Shown: positions 6,981-14,577 of the stretch, one piece after another
Layout: each line of letters opens with the position of its first letter
How positions within the stretch are numbered: the stretch's first letter is position 1
DNA from: Prevotella sp.
Lineage (GTDB): Bacteria > Bacteroidota > Bacteroidia > Bacteroidales > Bacteroidaceae
Length of the DNA: 45,984 bases
Reading direction: 5' to 3'
NCBI GenBank assembly: GCA_017428925.1
Contig: JAFRPY010000023.1
Location: forward strand, 1-45,984
Translations under genes and position numbers: made by a program
The notes under the pieces: generated by a model
Seen by the model: only the letters and a program-made list of their open reading frames with translations
What the model was told of the DNA's origin: nothing
Databases searched by the model: none

Positions 6981-8435
6981 TTATTCTACTTCAATGGGCT
7001 TGTACTTCGGCACGAGCGCCTTCATGATGCACCAGCCAATCAAATAGGCCACGGCGCAAATACAGAAGACCACCATGTAGGCAGCGGGTTTTCCTTCAAA
7101 TCCAAAGAAGGTGAAGTTGGCCCCCTGTTCAGCAGCCCAGTCGAAGAACTTACCGGAACCAAGGTTAATGCTCATCGAACCGATACCGCCGGCCATCGTT
7201 CCCAGACCAACGATAGTACCGATGGTGCTCTTGGGGAACATGTCACCAATGGTAGAGAACAGGTTGGCACTCCAAGCCTGATGACCGGCACCCAGCAAAC
7301 CAATCAGGATGGCGGGCCACCATGCGCTATAAGCTCCTAAAGGCTGGGCAAAAAGTCCCAATACGGGGAAACATGCAAAAATGAACATCGCGCGCATACG
7401 GCCCAGATAAGGATTCATGCCCTTCTTCTCGACGAAATATGTGGGCAAATAGCCACCACCGATGGAGAGAATCGTCACAATGGCATAAAGGGTGAAAATC
7501 AGCGCAATGCCCATAGCAGAGTCGCTGGTATATCCATACTGGTCGCTGAAATAGGCAGGAGCCCAGAACAGGAAGAACCACCATACGCCGTCGGTCATAA
7601 ACTTACCCACGAGGAACGACCAGGTCTGCTTGAAGGTGAAGCACTTCCAGAACGAGATAGTCTTCTCTTCCTTCTGCTCACCACGATCCTGAACCGTAGA
7701 GATATCATTGTCCTGCTCGATATAGTTCAATTCGGCCTGGTTCACACGACTGTTCTTTGCTGGCTTGTCATACAGCCATGCCCAAAGGCCCATCCATATG
7801 AAGCCTAATGCACCGATGATGATGAATGCCATCTCCCAACCCCATGCACGGGCCAGCAGAGGAATCGTGGCAGGAGCTGCCAATGCACCTACAGAGGCAC
7901 CGCTGTTGAAAATAGAGGTAGAGAAAGCACGGTCCTTCTTGGGGAAATATTCTGCCGTGGCCTTGATGGCAGCGGGGAAGTTTCCGGCTTCACCAACAGC
8001 AAGTATCAGACGGCAGGAAAGGAAGAGCCAAACGCTGATGGTGGCAATGGCAACGGCTGCATCAGAGCCGGCCTGCACCAGCCGGAGGGCTTCAATAGAG
8101 TCATAGCCTTCCACCTTCATGGCAACCCATCCGCATCCGGCATGAAGCACGGCACCGAGCGACCATACAAAGATGGCAATGAGATAACCTTTCTTCGTGC
8201 CCATCCAGTCGATAAACTTTCCGGCGAAGAGATTGGCAATGGCATAGAAAAGTGAGAAAAGACCGGTAATCGTACCATAGTCGGCATCTGTCCAATGGAA
8301 CTCTGGTGCAATAAAGTCTTTCCACGTCAGGGAGAGCACCTGACGATCCATGTAGTTGATGGTGGTTGCCAGAAAGAGCAACGCACAAATGACCCAACGG
8401 AAGTTGGACATTTTAGTAGTTTGAACTGCGCTCAT
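6981..8435 (-). CDS. exuT: MFS hexuronate transporter, ExuT-like
   Basis: The protein has 484 residues and about 12 hydrophobic segments. It belongs to the anion:cation symporter family of the major facilitator superfamily: the first helix carries TTINYMDRQVLS, the loop 2-3 motif is GKFIDWMGTKKGY, and helix 4-5 has GEAGNFPAAIKATAEYFPKK, all characteristic of ExuT/GudP proteins. It should import hexuronates (galacturonate, glucuronate) with protons across the inner membrane. The nearby kduI supports uronate use. Other members take glucarate or rhamnonate, so the exact substrate is inferred. The start at 8435 precedes the first helix by a normal distance. A terminator follows at 6915-6944. Confidence 0.85.
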   Translation of the reverse strand: MSAVQTTKMSNFRWVICALLFLATTINYMDRQVLSLTWKDFIAPEFHWTDADYGTITGLFSLFYAIANLFAGKFIDWMGTKKGYLIAIFVWSLGAVLHAGCGWVAMKVEGYDSIEALRLVQAGSDAAVAIATISVWLFLSCRLILAVGEAGNFPAAIKATAEYFPKKDRAFSTSIFNSGASVGALAAPATIPLLARAWGWEMAFIIIGALGFIWMGLWAWLYDKPAKNSRVNQAELNYIEQDNDISTVQDRGEQKEEKTISFWKCFTFKQTWSFLVGKFMTDGVWWFFLFWAPAYFSDQYGYTSDSAMGIALIFTLYAIVTILSIGGGYLPTYFVEKKGMNPYLGRMRAMFIFACFPVLGLFAQPLGAYSAWWPAILIGLLGAGHQAWSANLFSTIGDMFPKSTIGTIVGLGTMAGGIGSMSINLGSGKFFDWAAEQGANFTFFGFEGKPAAYMVVFCICAVAYLIGWCIMKALVPKYKPIEVE

Positions 8436-8439
8436 ATTT

Positions 8440-8551
8440 TTGAATTTAGAATTTAGAGTTTAGAATTTAGAGTTTTTGCTTCGCAATTTTTGAATTTAGA
8501 ATTTAGAGTTTAGAATTTAGAGTTTTTGCTTCGCAATTACTAATTTGGAAT
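8440..8551. repeat. AT-rich tandem repeat, left flank of four-helix gene
   Basis: The words GAATTTAGAATTTAGAGTTTAG and AGTTTTTGCTTCGCAATT recur as two nearly identical tandem blocks of about 50 bases, and a third partial block runs into the 3' end of the four-helix gene, supplying its last codons. The same family occurs at 8935-9000 (inverted) and 14497-14577. Confidence 0.8.
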
Positions 8552-8926
8552 TTAGAGTTTAGAGTTTCCCATATTATTACGTTTGGTTTTAATGATGGAA
8601 ACAAGAAGACGCTTAATCTCTTCACAATCAGGGAAAATAGAATTGAAGTGTTTTTCGTCTATATCGCCGACTGTCCTAAGCAAACGGAGCCAGTAAAGGG
8701 TTTCGTTGCACTCTTTTAAAGAAATATATAGCTTAGCCAGAAAATCATTGTCACTTATGGCACATTCTGCTTCCGCAAAATTAGCTCCAATGCCCATTCC
8801 ACTGCGAACCAATTGATCGGTAGCAAAACGTCCTTTTCTTTCCTTATCCAAAAAGCGACACAAGTTGACAACCCTTGCTGCAAACAAGAGACATTTCTCA
8901 TCAACCATTTTGCCGAAATCGCTCAT
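8552..8926 (-). CDS. S23/IVP-type four-helix bundle protein
   Basis: The 124-residue protein matches the four-helix bundle family first described from 23S rRNA intervening sequences: an early FAARVVNLCRFLDKE, the central QLVRSGMGIGANFAEAE motif, and KLYISLKECNETLYWLRLL. The family's function is poorly known; some members assist diversity-generating retroelements (Avd), but no reverse transcriptase or variable repeat is present here. It separates the ExuT-like gene from kduI and is bracketed by AT-rich repeats on both sides, which suggests it arrived as an insertion. The C-terminal NSKL is encoded by the flanking repeat. Confidence 0.85.
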   Translation of the reverse strand: MSDFGKMVDEKCLLFAARVVNLCRFLDKERKGRFATDQLVRSGMGIGANFAEAECAISDNDFLAKLYISLKECNETLYWLRLLRTVGDIDEKHFNSIFPDCEEIKRLLVSIIKTKRNNMGNSKL

Positions 8927-8934
8927 TGAATAAT

Positions 8935-9000
8935 TCTAAATTGTGAAATGATAATCGGCGAAGCCGACAATTCTTAATTCTAAATTCTTAACTCTTAATT
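8935..9000. repeat. AT-rich repeat, right flank of four-helix gene
   Basis: AATTCTTAATTCTAAATTC and similar words, with the short hairpin TCGGCGAAGCCGA at about 8954-8966, are the inverted counterpart of 8440-8551. In both flanks an AT-rich AATTTAGA-type run abuts a small hairpin with the same central letters (GCTTCGC or its complement). Confidence 0.65.
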
Positions 9001-9028
9001 CCTGTCATCGTATGTCGATGACAGGAAT
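8998..9028. repeat. 13-bp perfect hairpin over the kduI stop codon
   Basis: ATTCCTGTCATCG (8998-9010) and CGATGACAGGAAT (9016-9028) pair perfectly across a 5-base loop. The stem includes the kduI stop codon (9005-9007) and last codons. No T-tract follows on the minus strand, so it may stabilise the mRNA 3' end or act with the following AT-rich repeat. Confidence 0.75.
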
Positions 9029-9979
9029 ATTATCTTTGTCGTTGTAATAAAGGTTCTCGCCAGCCATACCCCAGATGAAAGTGTAATAGTAAGTACCGGC
9101 GGCGGCGTGTATCGACCATTCGGGCGACATGATGGCCTGCTCGTTGTGCAGCCACACCACACGGCTTTCCTCGGGCTGTCCCATGATGTGGGCAATGGTC
9201 TGCTCCTGAGGCAAGTTAAAATAATAGTAAGCCTCAATGCGGCGGCCATGCGTATGCGGAGGCATCGTGTTCCATGCTGCACCGGGGTTCAACTGGGTCA
9301 GACCAAGCTGCAACTGACAGGGACCTTCCTCCAGCACATCGTTGACGATAAGCTTATACACCGTGCGGTTGTTGCACTCTTCCAGCGAACCTACCGGTCC
9401 CCATACTGCTGCCTTCAACGAACCCTTACGGCCATCGAGGGTAATCCATTGCGTCTTGTAATGCTGATGGGCGGTGGCCGAATTCAAGTAGAACTTGGCG
9501 GGTTTCTTCGCATCCTTCGAGCGGAAGAGCACCTCTTTGTTCACATCTTTGTCCTTGCCGATATGACCGCGACCGATGTAGAGAGCCTCTTTCGGTGACA
9601 GGGCATACTCCTTACCGTCAACGATCACCACACCGTCGCCCTCGCCGCAGTTCACCACGCCAAGCTCACGGTTGTAGAGAAAATACTTCTCCTTGATGCT
9701 TGGGTCGACATCGAGTCCAAGTTCCAGGAAATTCTCCAATTTCAGCGTCTTCGTCACAGGCATTGCACCGCCAAAGATAAAGCGGTCGTAATGTGAGTAG
9801 GTCAAGTTAATCTTGTCGGCCTCCATCACCTTCTCCATCACGAAACGCTCGCGCAGCGTCTTCGTGTCATACTTCTTCACATCCTCGGGATGACAGGCTG
9901 TCTGAAATTTCACTGTCTGTTGTGCGCTGGAAATTAATACGCCTAACAGCAATGTCGTTAAAATCAAAGTCTTTTTCAT
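9005..9979 (-). CDS. kduI: 5-dehydro-4-deoxy-D-glucuronate isomerase with signal peptide
   Basis: Residues about 30-324 match KduI along the whole length: [27 protein letters not shown] region, [18 protein letters not shown], and the cupin metal site with His242, His244, Glu249 and His291. The enzyme converts 5-keto-4-deoxyuronate to 2,5-diketo-3-deoxygluconate in pectin and uronate breakdown. It is longer (324 residues) than the classic form of about 280 because it starts with a typical signal peptide ([20 protein letters not shown]), predicting export to the periplasm. A loop insertion also lies near residues 140-165. Neighbours are the ExuT-like transporter and the EIIC permease. The family call is very sure; the location is inferred. 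Confidence 0.93.
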   Translation of the reverse strand: MKKTLILTTLLLGVLISSAQQTVKFQTACHPEDVKKYDTKTLRERFVMEKVMEADKINLTYSHYDRFIFGGAMPVTKTLKLENFLELGLDVDPSIKEKYFLYNRELGVVNCGEGDGVVIVDGKEYALSPKEALYIGRGHIGKDKDVNKEVLFRSKDAKKPAKFYLNSATAHQHYKTQWITLDGRKGSLKAAVWGPVGSLEECNNRTVYKLIVNDVLEEGPCQLQLGLTQLNPGAAWNTMPPHTHGRRIEAYYYFNLPQEQTIAHIMGQPEESRVVWLHNEQAIMSPEWSIHAAAGTYYYTFIWGMAGENLYYNDKDNIPVIDIR

Positions 9980-10163
9980 ATAGTGTTATTCTATTAATTA
10001 TTTTTCTTATTGGAAACTTAGTTCTGCCATTTTCTCGCCACAAATTATTAGGGATTTCTATGACAGCACCAACCACTTCTTACATACCCAAAGATTCTAA
10101 CCTTGTCATTATAAGAAAATGAAAAAGGATTACAAATAAAATACGGTTTTTATAGTTATTTAT

Positions 10164-11741
10164 TTAATAATAGAAATATAAAAATGCCAAAAGAATTAGT
10201 GAAATGATAAAACCTAGCCAAGCACAGGTTGAATATGTTTTAGCATTGTTTGATTCTTTGTCTTTTAAAATGAAATAAACAATCCAACCAAAAACAGGAA
10301 CAAGAAAAGATATAATGCAAAAAGCAATACTTACATGTTCTTTACAATTCTCATCATTAGTATTAAAAGACCCAATTGTTTCACCTTTTTCATCAGCTAC
10401 GATACACTTGCGGTTCCATGCTACCATACCGATGGTGATAATGGTAAGCAAGCCGGCACCTATCCACCTCAGATTGTTCACACACTTATAGATGACCCAG
10501 CCGAAAAGAGAGGAAGCAAAATCAAGCGCACCAGCCTGGAATCCCTCGGGAATCTTGGCAGCAGGGTCGTTGGTCTGCGCATACACTGCCTGAGCTGCCT
10601 GAGTGAAAGCAGGAGCCATATCGGTAACAAACCAAAGGCCGATACCTACCGCCACAAAACCAATAATGAGCGTCTTCACCACATTACCCTTTGTATAGGG
10701 CAGCACCATCACGAACACATAGAACATGCCCGCCAGCGATGCCAATGGCAGGAACTGGTTGCCGGGAAGCACAACGGCCACCACAAGGGCCAGCGGGATA
10801 AGGATAAGCGAGGCCACCAGCGTAGTGGGATGACCGATAACAAGTGCCGGACTCATGCCGATATACACTTTCCTGCCGTTGAACTTCTTCCTGACCACCT
10901 CCTGCGTCTTCTCGGCAATAGGTTTCAGACCGTCGATAAAGAGTTTCGTGATACGCGGAATCAGTTCCATCACGGCACCCATCGTCACACCGAGGAAGAG
11001 TATCTTCTTAATATCCAATTGTGCCACGGCTCCGATCAGCGCACCAACGATAACACCCAGCACGATAGGCTCACCCAGCACGCCAAACTTCTTTTTCAGT
11101 CCTTCGGCATCAATATCCAGTTTAGAGAATCCCGGAATCTTGTCAAGCAGCCAGCTGATACCTATGGCGAACGGCGTAAAGCTCTGGCAGAAAGGCTGCG
11201 GGATGCTGATGCCCTCCATGTCGTCATAATACCCCTGGAACTTGTCGGCAGTCAAATCGGCCATCACCAGCGTGATGATGTAGCAGACAATAGCGGCGAA
11301 ATAGCCCCAAGCCAAGCTCTGGTCCATCACGAAATAGGCCACCGCGCCGATAAAGGCGAAATGCCAGTAGTTCCACAGGTCGATATTCACCGTACGGGTG
11401 GTCTTGGTAATCAGCATCAGGAAGTTCACGCCCAGACAAATCGGTATGATGAGCGCACCCACGGCTGTGTTGTAAGCCACGGCAGCCGCAGCAGGCCATC
11501 CCATATCAAACACGCCTAACTGGAGGTCATAGAGTTCCGAAATTTCGGAAAGCGGATCACCAAAGTTGTTGGTCAGCAGGGCCGTCACGATACCCAGCCC
11601 CACGAAACCGACGCCCACGTAGAGACCCGATTTCAGGGACTTTCCGAACTTCAGTCCGATGCAAAGACCGATGATGGTAAACAGTATAGGCATCATCACC
11701 GATGCGCCAAGACTGATAATGTAGCTGAAGACTTGTTCCAT
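10164..11741 (-). CDS. Orphan galactitol-type PTS EIIC permease with extra C-terminal membrane domain
   Basis: The 525-residue membrane protein matches the EIIC-GAT (GatC) family: start MEQVFSYIISLGASVMMPI, GVGFVGLGIV, VFDMGWPAAAA, VNIDLWNYWHF, KKFGVLGEPIVLG and LVIGHPTTLVASL. No EIIA, EIIB, HPr or EI gene is in the window, so it probably is not a phosphotransferase channel but a permease, perhaps for a uronate or its ketodeoxy derivative given kduI next door (inference). Residues about 448-525 are an addition with two membrane segments (CIISFLVPVFGWIVYFIL and LGFIISLILLAFLYFYY) absent from GatC; the DNA encoding it (10164-10400) is visibly AT-rich compared with the rest, pointing to a fused foreign 3' end. 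Confidence 0.85.
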   Translation of the reverse strand: MEQVFSYIISLGASVMMPILFTIIGLCIGLKFGKSLKSGLYVGVGFVGLGIVTALLTNNFGDPLSEISELYDLQLGVFDMGWPAAAAVAYNTAVGALIIPICLGVNFLMLITKTTRTVNIDLWNYWHFAFIGAVAYFVMDQSLAWGYFAAIVCYIITLVMADLTADKFQGYYDDMEGISIPQPFCQSFTPFAIGISWLLDKIPGFSKLDIDAEGLKKKFGVLGEPIVLGVIVGALIGAVAQLDIKKILFLGVTMGAVMELIPRITKLFIDGLKPIAEKTQEVVRKKFNGRKVYIGMSPALVIGHPTTLVASLILIPLALVVAVVLPGNQFLPLASLAGMFYVFVMVLPYTKGNVVKTLIIGFVAVGIGLWFVTDMAPAFTQAAQAVYAQTNDPAAKIPEGFQAGALDFASSLFGWVIYKCVNNLRWIGAGLLTIITIGMVAWNRKCIVADEKGETIGSFNTNDENCKEHVSIAFCIISFLVPVFGWIVYFILKDKESNNAKTYSTCAWLGFIISLILLAFLYFYY

Positions 11742-11971
11742 GTATTATTTTACTTTTTTATTTTTTTCCTTTTTACTTTTTTCCCTTTTTCAAGTAGCTG
11801 TAGTTTAAACTTGTCGGCAAAGTTACAAAAAAATATTTAAAACATCCTAATCCCCACCAATAAAATCTCCGTAATCGTTTACATTCACTAGTGTCCACTT
11901 AATGGAAGCAGGTCTTCCACTTATCAGAAGAAATGCCAAATCTATGGTCCACACGCCCAGTTGTGTACTCC

Positions 11972-13519
11972 TCACTCCTGAACGTAAACACGCTTCACGC
12001 GGTTGGAAATGCCCGTAAGCACCTCGTAGGGAATGGTGTCGAGACAATCGCTGAGAACGGTGACAGGCAGATGACTGCCGAAAATCTCCACCGAGTCGCC
12101 CTCGCGGCAGTCGATACCCGTCACATCGATCATCGCCACATCCATACAGATATTGCCCACGTAGGGGGCCTTCTGTCCGTTCACCAGACAGTAGCAGCGG
12201 CCGCGCCCCAAGTGGCGGTTGAGCCCGTCGGCATAGCCGATGGGGATGGCGGCAATCACGGAGTCGCGCGTCAGCACACCCTTGCGGCTATAGCCCACCG
12301 TCTCTTCTTTCGGCACACGACGCATCTGAAGGATAGTGGTCTTCAGCGTTGATACGGTATTCAGGATGCGGTTGTCGATGGAATCCACGCCATAGAGTCC
12401 GATGCCCAGTCGGCACATGTCCAGTTGCCTTTCAGGAAAATGTTCGATACCGGCCGAATTGTCCATGTGGCGCAATATCTTATGTGGGAAAGCCGCCTGC
12501 AACCGACGGCTGGCCTTATCGAAACGCTCGAACTGAAGAGCCGAGAATTCATCGAAGTCCACGCTGTCGCTCCCTACAAAATGACTGAACACGGAACGGG
12601 GCACCACCGCCTGCTGATGCTGGAGGATGTCGATGAGGCGGTCGATTTCAGACTCCCCTCCCTTGGGGAGGGGTTGGGGGTGGGCATCAAATCCCAGCCG
12701 GTGCATACCCGTATCCAGTTTGATATGCACGGGATAGCCGGTGATGCCTTCCTTGCGGGCTGCCTTGATGAGGGCATCCAGCAGGCGGAAGGAATAGACC
12801 TCGGGCTCCAGTTCGTAGTCGAACATCGTCTTGAAGGAGGTCATCTCGGGATTCATGATCATGATGTTCTGCGTGATGCCTGCCTTGCGGAGCGTAACGC
12901 CTTCGTCAGCCACAGCCACAGCCAGGTAATCCACCCGATGGTCTTGCAGCGTCTTAGCCACTTCTACGGCTCCAGCACCATAGGCATCAGCCTTGACCAT
13001 GCAGACGATCTTAGTGTCGGAGTGCAGGAACGAGCGATAGTAATTCAAGTTGTCGACCAACGCATTGAGGTTGACGGCAAGGATGGTCTCGTGAACCTTC
13101 TGTTCAAGCTGTTCGGTCAGGCGGTCGAAGCCAAACGAACGGGCGCCCTTGATGAGGATAACCTCGTCGTGAAGGTTTCGGAAGACTTCGCTCTGGATAA
13201 AGTCCTCGCAACTGCTGAAGAAGTATTTCTGGGGAATAGCAATCTGGTCGGCCTGTGCCGTAAGTTCCGGTCCAATGCCGATGAATTTCTCGACGCCACG
13301 ATTCCCGCAAAGCGATGACACTTCACGGTAAAGAACCTCGGGAGTCATGCCGCTCTGATAGATATCGCTCAGCACCAGCGTGCGCTTGCGCCCCTCGTGG
13401 TCGGGACGGCGGTTCATGAAGTCGAGTGCGATGTCCAGTGAATTGATGTCGGAATTGTAGGAGTCGTTAATCAGGGTGCATCCCTGCCGTCCCTCCTTCA
13501 CCTCCAATCGCATGGCCAC
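11972..13519 (-). CDS. alr: Alanine racemase with MurF C-terminal domain (3' half of split MurF-Alr)
   Basis: The first ~135 residues are the third domain of MurF (RLEVKEGRQGCTLINDSYNSD, then LVLSDIYQSG). The rest is alanine racemase, which makes D-alanine for peptidoglycan: MVKADAYGAGAVEVA holds the PLP lysine, VGYSRKG, IGYADGLNRHLGRG and NICMDVAMIDVT are further active-site blocks. In Bacteroidota MurF and Alr are normally one polypeptide; here the gene is split and this part is in a different frame. Translation may restart at the ATG at 13513, which has GGAG 9 bases ahead, or at GTG 13519. A GC-rich element adds about 11 in-frame residues (AHPQPLPKGGES) near residue 280. Confidence 0.88.
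   Translation of the reverse strand: MAMRLEVKEGRQGCTLINDSYNSDINSLDIALDFMNRRPDHEGRKRTLVLSDIYQSGMTPEVLYREVSSLCGNRGVEKFIGIGPELTAQADQIAIPQKYFFSSCEDFIQSEVFRNLHDEVILIKGARSFGFDRLTEQLEQKVHETILAVNLNALVDNLNYYRSFLHSDTKIVCMVKADAYGAGAVEVAKTLQDHRVDYLAVAVADEGVTLRKAGITQNIMIMNPEMTSFKTMFDYELEPEVYSFRLLDALIKAARKEGITGYPVHIKLDTGMHRLGFDAHPQPLPKGGESEIDRLIDILQHQQAVVPRSVFSHFVGSDSVDFDEFSALQFERFDKASRRLQAAFPHKILRHMDNSAGIEHFPERQLDMCRLGIGLYGVDSIDNRILNTVSTLKTTILQMRRVPKEETVGYSRKGVLTRDSVIAAIPIGYADGLNRHLGRGRCYCLVNGQKAPYVGNICMDVAMIDVTGIDCREGDSVEIFGSHLPVTVLSDCLDTIPYEVLTGISNRVKRVYVQE
12651..12684. repeat. GC-rich palindromic element inside alr
   Basis: CTCCCCTCCCTTGGGGAGGG followed by TTGGGGGTGGG matches the elements in the intergenic inverted repeat. 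On the minus strand it is read in-frame as HPQPLPKGG between the conserved KLDTGMHRLGFD and IDRLIDIL blocks of alanine racemase. Confidence 0.8.
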
Positions 13520-13533
13520 GGGCTCCAGTTGCT

Positions 13534-14496
13534 TTATTCGCTCCGAGATAAGTGAAGAGTGAAGAGTGAAGAATTAGGAGTTAGAAGTTTCTCATTTTCT
13601 CCATTTCTCATTTTCTCATTTTTTCCTCTCTCCTCTCTCCTCTTTCCTCTACTATCAAAAATATACTGGGCAACGGCGGCGCATGCTCCGGCATTCTCTT
13701 TCGACGCACGATCGATAAACGGCAGCCCACCCTCCCATGCATGATAGGGAATGGTCTTACACTTCAGTTCGCCAATATGACGGGCAATTACGGGGTCGCT
13801 GGCGGGATAAAACACCACCTCGGCATCGTGAAATAGTTTCAGTTTCTCGATGCACTTCTCGTCCATCGAACGGAAGTTCTCCTGATGAGCCGCCCCGATG
13901 TTTGTTATCACACCTATCGTCGGCTGGATGATGTCGCGAAGCGAGGCCATTTCGCCCGGTTTGCTGATGCCTGCCTCGAAGATGCCCACTTGCGTCTGCT
14001 CGTTAAGCAGCCATACCGACAGCGGTACACCAATCTGCGAATTATAACTGCGTGGCGACCGAATTACGGCCATAGCGTTAGCCGACGGATCTGTATTAAC
14101 ACCTGAAAGTACCTGATAAAGCCATTCCTTCACAATGGTTTTACCGTTAGAACCCGTAATGCCTACAATAGGTATCTGGAACTCGTCGCGATGCCGCTCG
14201 GTAAGCCTTTGCAGTGCTTCCAGAGGTTGGGGAACCTTCAGGAAATTGGCATCGGGATATTTGGAGGCATGGTCTTGCGGCAGCTGGCCCACAACGAAGT
14301 TTCGGACGCCGCGCCGATAAAGCTCGTCGATGTAGTGATGACCATCGTTTCTTTCACTTTTCAAGGCAAAGAACAGCGTTTCTTCGGGAAAACAGAGGCT
14401 CCGGCTATCTGTTAGCAGGAATCCCACTTCGGCGGGGGTGTCGCCATATCGGTGAGCACCTATCAGTGTTGTTACCTTTTCAATGGAATAATTCAT
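13534..14496 (-). CDS. murF: MurF N-terminal and ATPase domains (5' half of split MurF-Alr)
   Basis: MurF adds D-Ala-D-Ala to the UDP-MurNAc tripeptide, the last cytoplasmic step of peptidoglycan precursor synthesis. Residues 1-100 are the substrate-binding domain (TDSRSLCFPEETLFFAL), residues 112-120 the ATP loop GITGSNGKT, followed by YNSQIGVPLSVWLL, EAGISKPGEM and ITNIGAAHQENF. Native sequence stops at about residue 282 (AAVAQYIFDS). The last 38 residues (RGKRREERGKNEKM onward) come from a low-complexity insertion that also shifts the frame, so the third MurF domain lies in the next gene. MurF is essential, so either the two pieces work together or the break is an assembly error or population variant. 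Confidence 0.87.
   Translation of the reverse strand: MNYSIEKVTTLIGAHRYGDTPAEVGFLLTDSRSLCFPEETLFFALKSERNDGHHYIDELYRRGVRNFVVGQLPQDHASKYPDANFLKVPQPLEALQRLTERHRDEFQIPIVGITGSNGKTIVKEWLYQVLSGVNTDPSANAMAVIRSPRSYNSQIGVPLSVWLLNEQTQVGIFEAGISKPGEMASLRDIIQPTIGVITNIGAAHQENFRSMDEKCIEKLKLFHDAEVVFYPASDPVIARHIGELKCKTIPYHAWEGGLPFIDRASKENAGACAAVAQYIFDSRGKRREERGKNEKMRNGENEKLLTPNSSLFTLHLSRSE
13551..13651. repeat. Low-complexity insertion splitting MurF-Alr
   Basis: About 100 bases made of GTGAAGAGTGAAGAGTGAAG, GAATTAGGAGTTAGAAG, repeated TTTCTCATTTTCT and a CT-rich tract (13621-13652) lie between the codons for YIFDS and for ISERIKQLEPVAMRLEV. In the Alr frame there is a TAA at 13574-13576; in the MurF frame a TAA at 13534-13536. 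The CT-rich part matches tracts at 5744-5763 and 31551-31579. Confidence 0.85.
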
Positions 14497-14577
14497 TTTG
14501 AATTTTGAATTTAGAGTTAAGAATTTAGTGTTGTTGCCTTGGCAATTAAGAGTTAAGAATTAACTGTGAACTATGAA
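14497..14577. repeat. AT-rich repeat between murF and GSCFA genes
   Basis: GAATTTTGAATTTAGAGTTAAGAATTTAG, the small hairpin TTGCCTTGGCAA (about 14535-14546), AATTAAGAGTTAAGAATTAA, and GAACTATGAACTATGAATTATG fill the gap. It is the same family as the flanks of the four-helix gene, again with an AT-rich run abutting a short GC hairpin. Confidence 0.75.

Noticed and set aside
8552-8926. Four-helix protein as part of a diversity-generating retroelement
   Set aside because: Avd belongs to this fold family, but there is no reverse transcriptase, template repeat or variable target in the window.
10335-11519. 394-codon plus-strand frame opposite the EIIC gene
   Set aside because: The translation is His- and Arg-rich with no family features, typical of the complement of a membrane protein gene.
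13534-13576. Programmed ribosomal frameshift joining MurF and Alr
   Set aside because: A -1 shift would be needed in a 40-base overlap, but no slippery heptamer or clear downstream structure is visible; restart at 13513 is more plausible.
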